Assembly (NCBI RefSeq): GCF_000011085.1
Contig: NC_006396.1
Span: forward strand, 2,418,001-2,482,000
DNA length: 64,000 bases
Origin: Haloarcula marismortui ATCC 43049
GTDB taxonomy: Archaea; Halobacteriota; Halobacteria; Halobacteriales; Haloarculaceae
Direction of reading: 5' to 3'
The notes below the pieces were generated by a model that worked only from the letters and a program-made list of their open reading frames with translations, was not told where the DNA came from and ran no database searches. Positions 60,125-64,000 of the stretch are shown piece by piece; within the stretch, counting starts at the first letter, position 1; every line of letters starts with the position of its first letter. The position numbers were made by a program, and so were the translations under genes.

Positions 60125-61561
60125 TCAGTCGTCGAGCGCTGCGTCGGGCCGGTACGACCGGCTCACGACCCGCCACGTCCCCGACCGGAACCGATAGTAG
60201 GTCACCGCCGCGGGAACCGCCGTTTCGACGACGAGCGAGGCGTATAGCGCGAGTTTGCCAAGCGGCGTGACGTAGCCGAGATACGCCAGTGGGAGGGCAA
60301 ACAGGTACATCCCGGCCAGCTGTGAGTAAAACGGCCAGCGCGTGTCGCCGCTGGCACGGAGCGGCCCGACTGAGCCGCCGTCGACGCCACGGAACACGAC
60401 ACTGGCACACGCAACGGCGACGAACACTGTCACCAGCGGGAGCACTGTGGGGTCCGAAACGAACAGACGGGCGATGCCCCGCGAGAACGGGAGCAGCATT
60501 GCTGCGACGACGATGTACACGCCGATACTCAGCCGGAGTACTGTCTCCGCCCAGACGGTCGCCTCGGCCTCGTCATCGTCGCCGAGTGCCTGCCCAACGA
60601 GGCTACTCGATGCGAGGCTCAGCCCCCAGTTCGGCGTATCAAGCAGCGCCCGGACGCGGAGTGCCACGACGTAGGCCGAGACGACGCCGGGCCCGAACAG
60701 GCCGACGATGAACAGCCGGGGGAACTGCGCCCCGGTCCGTGCGAGGTTGGCCCCTACGAGCGGGGCCCCGGTCCTCGTGAGGTCGCGAGCCAGTCCGCTA
60801 TCGAAGAACGGCCGGGTGACCGGTATCTGTATCGGCAGTGTACCGACGAGTGGGAGTCGTCCACGAGTCAGCCCGACAGCGAACCCGACCGTGACGAGGA
60901 CGTTCGCAACGACTGTCCCGAGCGCCGCACCGACGACACCGAGGTCAGCCACGAAAATGAGGACGGCGCTCAGCACGATGTTTCCGACCGCACCGCCGGC
61001 CCGTAACAGCATCGGCGTCCATGCGTCATCAGCCCCGACGAGTGCTCGGCTCCCGATGAGGTTGAGCACTGCAAACGGCACACCGAGGGCGACGACGCGC
61101 AAGTACCGCACACCGTACCTGATTGCCTGTGGCCCTGTCCCAACCAGATCGACGAGTAAGCCTGGAAGGACCCAGTACACCACTGCGAACGGGACAGTGG
61201 CCGCTACCACGACGACACTGCTGGTCGTAACGGTGACCGCTAGCTCCTCGCCGGCGTCGGCCCCGTAGCGCTGTGACACCATGCCGATAGTCCCACCAGC
61301 AACACCTGCGCCCAGCGCGAACACCAGTTCCCAGAACGGCGCGGCGAAGCCGACGCCGGCGATGGCGGTCGGTCCGAGCGCCAGCCCCACCATCGCCACG
61401 TCGACCGTCGACTTCGACATCCGGGCGAGTCCGGTGACGATCCGGGGCCAGGACAGGTCCGACGCTCGCCGGACCCGCTCGCGTTCGACAAGCCCGAACC
61501 GCGCGAGCAAGCTGCCGACGAGCAGCAGGACGCCACGGACTGGATTGTACGTGGAGGGCAC
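60125..61561 (-). CDS. Second MATE-family efflux protein
   Basis: 478 residues from GTG 61561, twelve membrane helices. N-half: WPRIVTGLARMSKSTVDVAM and GVAGGTIGMVSQRYGAD; C-half: GLARDLTRTGAPLVGANLAR and VGQALGDDDEAEA. Belongs to the haloarchaeal MATE group, distinct from the one at 53755. No regulator adjoins it. GTG 61561 is weakly supported; later starts in the first twenty codons are possible. Confidence 0.87.
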   Translation of the reverse strand: MPSTYNPVRGVLLLVGSLLARFGLVERERVRRASDLSWPRIVTGLARMSKSTVDVAMVGLALGPTAIAGVGFAAPFWELVFALGAGVAGGTIGMVSQRYGADAGEELAVTVTTSSVVVVAATVPFAVVYWVLPGLLVDLVGTGPQAIRYGVRYLRVVALGVPFAVLNLIGSRALVGADDAWTPMLLRAGGAVGNIVLSAVLIFVADLGVVGAALGTVVANVLVTVGFAVGLTRGRLPLVGTLPIQIPVTRPFFDSGLARDLTRTGAPLVGANLARTGAQFPRLFIVGLFGPGVVSAYVVALRVRALLDTPNWGLSLASSSLVGQALGDDDEAEATVWAETVLRLSIGVYIVVAAMLLPFSRGIARLFVSDPTVLPLVTVFVAVACASVVFRGVDGGSVGPLRASGDTRWPFYSQLAGMYLFALPLAYLGYVTPLGKLALYASLVVETAVPAAVTYYRFRSGTWRVVSRSYRPDAALDD

Positions 61562-61626
61562 GTGTTCGCCCCTCCTTTGCGGTCGAACAGCAAAGGCGTT
61601 AAGAAAGGGGAGCCGCCCTCACAGGG

Positions 61627-61632
61627 TTTATA
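61627..61632 (+). promoter_or_regulatory. TATA box of the 61656 gene
   Basis: TTTATA is 24-29 bases before the ATG at 61656, fitting a leaderless transcript. Confidence 0.6.
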
Positions 61633-61655
61633 CAGCGCCGCCGCAACGACCGGAT

Positions 61656-62072
61656 ATGGATACGGAAGCGGCCATCCGGAACGGGACGATGCAGGTGACG
61701 ATCCTGTTGCTCGTCGCGGCCGCGCTGGCTATTGGCTTTGGCGTCGCCGGGGTCGGCGCGTCCCTGCCGATTGCCGTGGGCCTGCTGGTACTGACGGCTG
61801 TGCTGTACGCCGTCCGCCCTGACGAGGACCGATTCGGTTCCGTCGCCGGTGTCGATCTGGACGGCGTCGTCCAGTCGCTGTGGCTCGCGCCGCTCGTTAC
61901 GGCTCTGCCGCTGCTCGTTCGCCTGTCGGCCACACCCGGCGAGGTGCAGGCTATCGGCGGGCTGCTTGGGCTCGCGGGGATGGCGAACTACTTCCTGCGC
62001 CCGGTGTATCTGCTGGGCTATGACCTCGTCTCCGCGGTTCGAGAGAGCGTCGGCCGGGCGAACGGTCGGTGA
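61656..62072 (+). CDS. Small membrane protein, uncharacterised
   Basis: 138 residues with about four predicted membrane helices: VTILLLVAAALAIGFGVAGV, LPIAVGLLVLTAVLYAV, a stretch with SLWLAPLVTALPLLVRL, and IGGLLGLAGMANYFL, followed by a cytoplasmic tail. No recognised family. The ATG at 61656 has a well-placed TATA box. Divergent from the MATE gene; it precedes the HTH regulator on the same strand by about 75 bases. Confidence 0.7.
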   Translation: MDTEAAIRNGTMQVTILLLVAAALAIGFGVAGVGASLPIAVGLLVLTAVLYAVRPDEDRFGSVAGVDLDGVVQSLWLAPLVTALPLLVRLSATPGEVQAIGGLLGLAGMANYFLRPVYLLGYDLVSAVRESVGRANGR

Positions 62073-62147
62073 GGCGATTGCCGACGGCGACGCTCGCCAC
62101 GGGATTTACACAGTCCGGCTGTGTGGTACGACTGGCGACACTATGCC

Positions 62148-62834
62148 GTGGCCACAGCCAACATCTTGCCGGAGGCGGTCGGCGTGATTGCCGCTCGGCT
62201 TCGAATTCGCCTCCCAGAGGACATCTGGATCGCTGACGTCTCACAGGCGAACCCGCAGGCCACGTTCCGGTTGCTCTCCGGTATTCGAGCTGCGACGAGG
62301 GCGGTCGAACTCGGCGAGGTGACGACTGACGACCCCGCGACCGCCGGCGACGCCATCGCGACGCATCCCTCGGTTACCGCATACGAGGAACTGGAACGCA
62401 CTGCCGATCGGGTACTCGCGAAGTACGAGACGACGGACACGGACCTGTACGAGTTCGTCGCTGAGTCCGGCCTCCCTATCGAGTACCCGGTCACTGCCGA
62501 GAACGGCTGGTACGAGTTTGACCTCACCGGGTCCCGTGCGGAGTTCGACCACTTCCGGACGGCGATTGAGGACGCAGGTAGGCAGTACGAGCTGCTGTCG
62601 CTCGTTCACAGCACAGATCCGTCCGGACTCCTGACAGAGCGCCAGCGGGACGTCCTCATGGCTGCGCTCCGAGCGGGCTACTTTGAGTTGCCCCGCGACT
62701 GCACGCTCGCCGACCTAGCGTCGGCGCTCGATATCGACAAGTCGACCGCGAGCCGTGTGCTCAGACGTGGACAGACGCGAATTGTCAAGTGGTTTCTCAC
62801 CACGGCGGCCTCGCAGTCCCCGGAGAATCGCTAA
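62148..62834 (+). CDS. Bacterio-opsin-activator-type HTH regulator
   Basis: About 228 residues. An N-terminal alpha/beta sensor-like domain (~1-155) leads to a C-terminal HTH_10 (bat-type) domain: LTERQRDVLMAALRAGYFEL, PRDCTLADLASALDIDKSTA, SRVLRRGQTRIVKWFL. Haloarchaea have many such regulators. Start uncertain: GTG 62148 chosen; GTG 62121 and GTG 62184 are in frame and plausible. The upstream GATTTACACAG could be a weak TATA. Confidence 0.82.
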   Translation: MATANILPEAVGVIAARLRIRLPEDIWIADVSQANPQATFRLLSGIRAATRAVELGEVTTDDPATAGDAIATHPSVTAYEELERTADRVLAKYETTDTDLYEFVAESGLPIEYPVTAENGWYEFDLTGSRAEFDHFRTAIEDAGRQYELLSLVHSTDPSGLLTERQRDVLMAALRAGYFELPRDCTLADLASALDIDKSTASRVLRRGQTRIVKWFLTTAASQSPENR

Positions 62835-62847
62835 CCGTGAGTGACAA

Positions 62848-63258
62848 CTACTGGTCGCTCACTCTGGACACACCGTGTTGCTCCTCGGTCCAGTGAGCCG
62901 TCTCACGTGTGCGTTCTGCCGGCGATGACGGCGCTTCGAGAAGCTGTTCAAGCCGCCGCTCGAACTCAACTTCTGAGAGTTCGCCCCGAGCGTACCGCTG
63001 GCGAAGCGTGGCCAGCGCCGACTCTGTCTCGCTCTCCCGGTCGGTGGTCGTATTGCGGGTGTCACTGTCTTGATTGTATTCGACCACCCCCACTGCCGCC
63101 GGGAGGACCACACCAAAGCCGACGACGAACGCCAGCCAGAACGACTCGACGCCCAGTGCCAGCAATCCGAACGCAATGAGCAGTGTGGCCGCCGTCACGA
63201 CTGCTGAGACGACTGCGCTCACCGGCTTGGGGCGCGCGTGGGACAGCGTTTGGCTCAT
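62848..63258 (-). CDS. SHOCT-domain membrane protein
   Basis: 136 residues. Two membrane helices (~12-50: AVVSAVVTAATLLIAFGLLA, FWLAFVVGFGVVLPAAVGVV) precede a SHOCT domain (ALATLRQRYARGELSEVEFE, ~85-108), often a small oligomerisation module. Its ATG overlaps the stop of the upstream gene (ATGA). Function unknown; found in many haloarchaeal copies. Its stop is 13 bases from the convergent HTH regulator. Confidence 0.82.
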   Translation of the reverse strand: MSQTLSHARPKPVSAVVSAVVTAATLLIAFGLLALGVESFWLAFVVGFGVVLPAAVGVVEYNQDSDTRNTTTDRESETESALATLRQRYARGELSEVEFERRLEQLLEAPSSPAERTRETAHWTEEQHGVSRVSDQ

Positions 63259-63713
63259 CGGCCACCTCGAAGAACGAGGACCCCGGTGTACGCTGCCCCG
63301 ATGGCGACAGCAGCGATGAGTGCAAGCAGGACCCCGAAGGCCCCGTAGCCGAGCATCGGATCGTTGTACGGTGCAATGATGTCCGACGGTGGTTCGATAG
63401 CCCAGGGACCGAGGTGGACGGACGCGAGCACCACGCTGTTCGCCGTAAAAAATCCGAGCCAGTACCGCAGTCCGGTCCGCCCGGTTACCGTGAGGACGAG
63501 GCCGATTGCCAGGAGTGGGTAGACGGCGAGACTGAGCGTGAACGCGTTTACTTCGGGGGTCAGCGGCCAACCCACGTGGTTCCCGCGGACGATGTGGTCG
63601 ACGTGATGCGCGGCCCCGAATAGCGCCGGCACGAACAACACGAGAATCATCTTTCTCGGGACGGTAGCCGTACTTGCGACGTGACTGTTCGAACGGTGTT
63701 CGTTCCGTTCCAT
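63255..63713 (-). CDS. Polytopic membrane protein coupled to SHOCT protein
   Basis: 152 residues, four predicted membrane helices: KMILVLFVPALFGAAHHVDH, NAFTLSLAVYPLLAIGLVLTV, a helix around WLGFFTANSVVLASVHLGP, and GAFGVLLALIAAVAIGAAY. A His-rich HHVDHIVRGNHVGW element sits at the end of TM1 on one face, suggesting a metal or heme site, which is speculative. Translationally coupled to the SHOCT gene. No recognised family. ATG 63713 is chosen over the start at 63764. Confidence 0.75.
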   Translation of the reverse strand: MERNEHRSNSHVASTATVPRKMILVLFVPALFGAAHHVDHIVRGNHVGWPLTPEVNAFTLSLAVYPLLAIGLVLTVTGRTGLRYWLGFFTANSVVLASVHLGPWAIEPPSDIIAPYNDPMLGYGAFGVLLALIAAVAIGAAYTGVLVLRGGR

Positions 63714-63817
63714 ATGTACACAGAACGGACACAGTGAGGTGACGCTTACAGCAACATGTTGCATCCCGCTAGTACCGGTACCGCTGTTCGCGGGCGGTCA
63801 ACGAGCACCCGGCGGTC

Positions 63818-64000
63818 TCAGTCTGCCGTCGCCTCGCGTATCTCTACCACGTCGGCGTCCGTCTTGAACGTCGTGCCGCCGTAGTGCGTTCGGGAGGCCG
63901 CGTAGCCAGCGTCACGGAGCTTCTCGATGAACTCGTCCATGGCTTCAGCGCCGCGCCCCCAGCGCTTGCAGAGGCGGTGCTGGTCATAGTGGGTCGGCGT
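63818..64000 (-). CDS. trm1: tRNA (guanine26-N2)-dimethyltransferase Trm1 (C-terminal part)
   Basis: The last 60 residues of Trm1 run off the right edge. Segments [20 protein letters not shown] and [20 protein letters not shown] are characteristic of the Trm1 C-terminal domain, with FKTDA-type ending. Trm1 dimethylates G26 of tRNA with SAM. The catalytic N-terminal domain lies outside the window. Confidence 0.9.
   Translation of the reverse strand, partial: TPTHYDQHRLCKRWGRGAEAMDEFIEKLRDAGYAASRTHYGGTTFKTDADVVEIREATAD

Noticed and set aside
53755-61561. The two MATE genes as a recent duplication
   Set aside because: Their sequences are clearly different in both halves, so they belong to separate lineages rather than a local duplication.
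1-64000. CRISPR arrays, insertion sequences, prophage or rRNA operons
   Set aside because: I looked for regularly spaced direct repeats, transposase or integrase motifs, phage structural genes and rRNA core sequence. Only isolated repeats and an intein were seen.

Overview
The window is a stretch of haloarchaeal main-chromosome DNA. Evidence: GC-rich with strong GC bias at third codon positions; strikingly acidic predicted proteins; PolD small subunit, MCM, RPA3/RPAP3, TFB, Trm1 and an XPD-type helicase (all archaeal information processing); two haloarchaeal-type chemotaxis transducers; bacterio-opsin-activator HTH and membrane-anchored ArsR-type regulators. A Haloarcula-like genus is my inference from general protein character, not something tested. 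I see no rRNA, CRISPR array, insertion sequence or prophage; the clear selfish element is an intein in MCM, and a zinc-finger HNH nuclease beside tRNA-His is a second candidate.

Layout. 1-10.8 kb: end of PolD DP1, O-acetylhomoserine sulfhydrylase, serB, a cupin, a Rad3/XPD helicase, lipoprotein, CDF metal exporter, phosphoesterase, ArsR-type membrane regulator and M29 aminopeptidase. 10.9-19 kb: a chemoreceptor, YccF protein, truncated DUF21 protein, membrane proteins, a radical SAM protein with unusual cysteine spacing, PsiE-like and DUF373 membrane proteins, and an intron-containing tRNA-Arg. 19.5-31.5 kb: truncated haemoglobin, cell-surface gluzincin, TRAM protein, divergent SDR, mannose-1-phosphate guanylyltransferase, rpa3-rpap3 operon, VOC protein, RHH/coiled-coil protein, tRNA-His, zinc-finger HNH nuclease, phosphoribosyltransferase, site-2 protease with CBS domains, cupin. 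31.7-42 kb: COG1202 helicase, a 729-residue acidic disordered protein with the same domain at both ends, SLC13-type transporter, tRNA-Pro, and an overlapping chemoreceptor/BMP-lipoprotein pair.

42.2-52 kb: mcm with a 477-residue intein in its Walker A motif, then four small uncharacterised haloarchaeal genes, a MinD/ParA-like ATPase, a TFB facing the cluster, a further uncharacterised gene, and a glutamate-cysteine-ligase-like enzyme. 52-64 kb: FMN reductase with direct-repeat operator, an acidic mini-protein, Rieske protein, tetR-MATE operon with a visible operator, lrp-glnA divergent pair, PAP2 and YihY membrane proteins, a second MATE exporter, a bat-type HTH regulator, a SHOCT membrane protein pair and the end of trm1.

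Expression signals are typically haloarchaeal: many genes have an A/T-rich TATA box 24-32 bases upstream of the start codon with no leader (for example at 3530, 8090, 26611, 27841, 46198, 47372, 49863, 61656), while operon-internal genes overlap by ATGA/GTGA junctions. Terminator-like hairpins with an 11-base loop of the form GAACNNAGTGA recur. The observations I rate highest are the MinD-like cluster between mcm and tfb, the HTH-containing MCM intein, the binding-protein/chemoreceptor pair, the zinc-finger HNH nuclease, and two independent tail duplications just downstream of genes.
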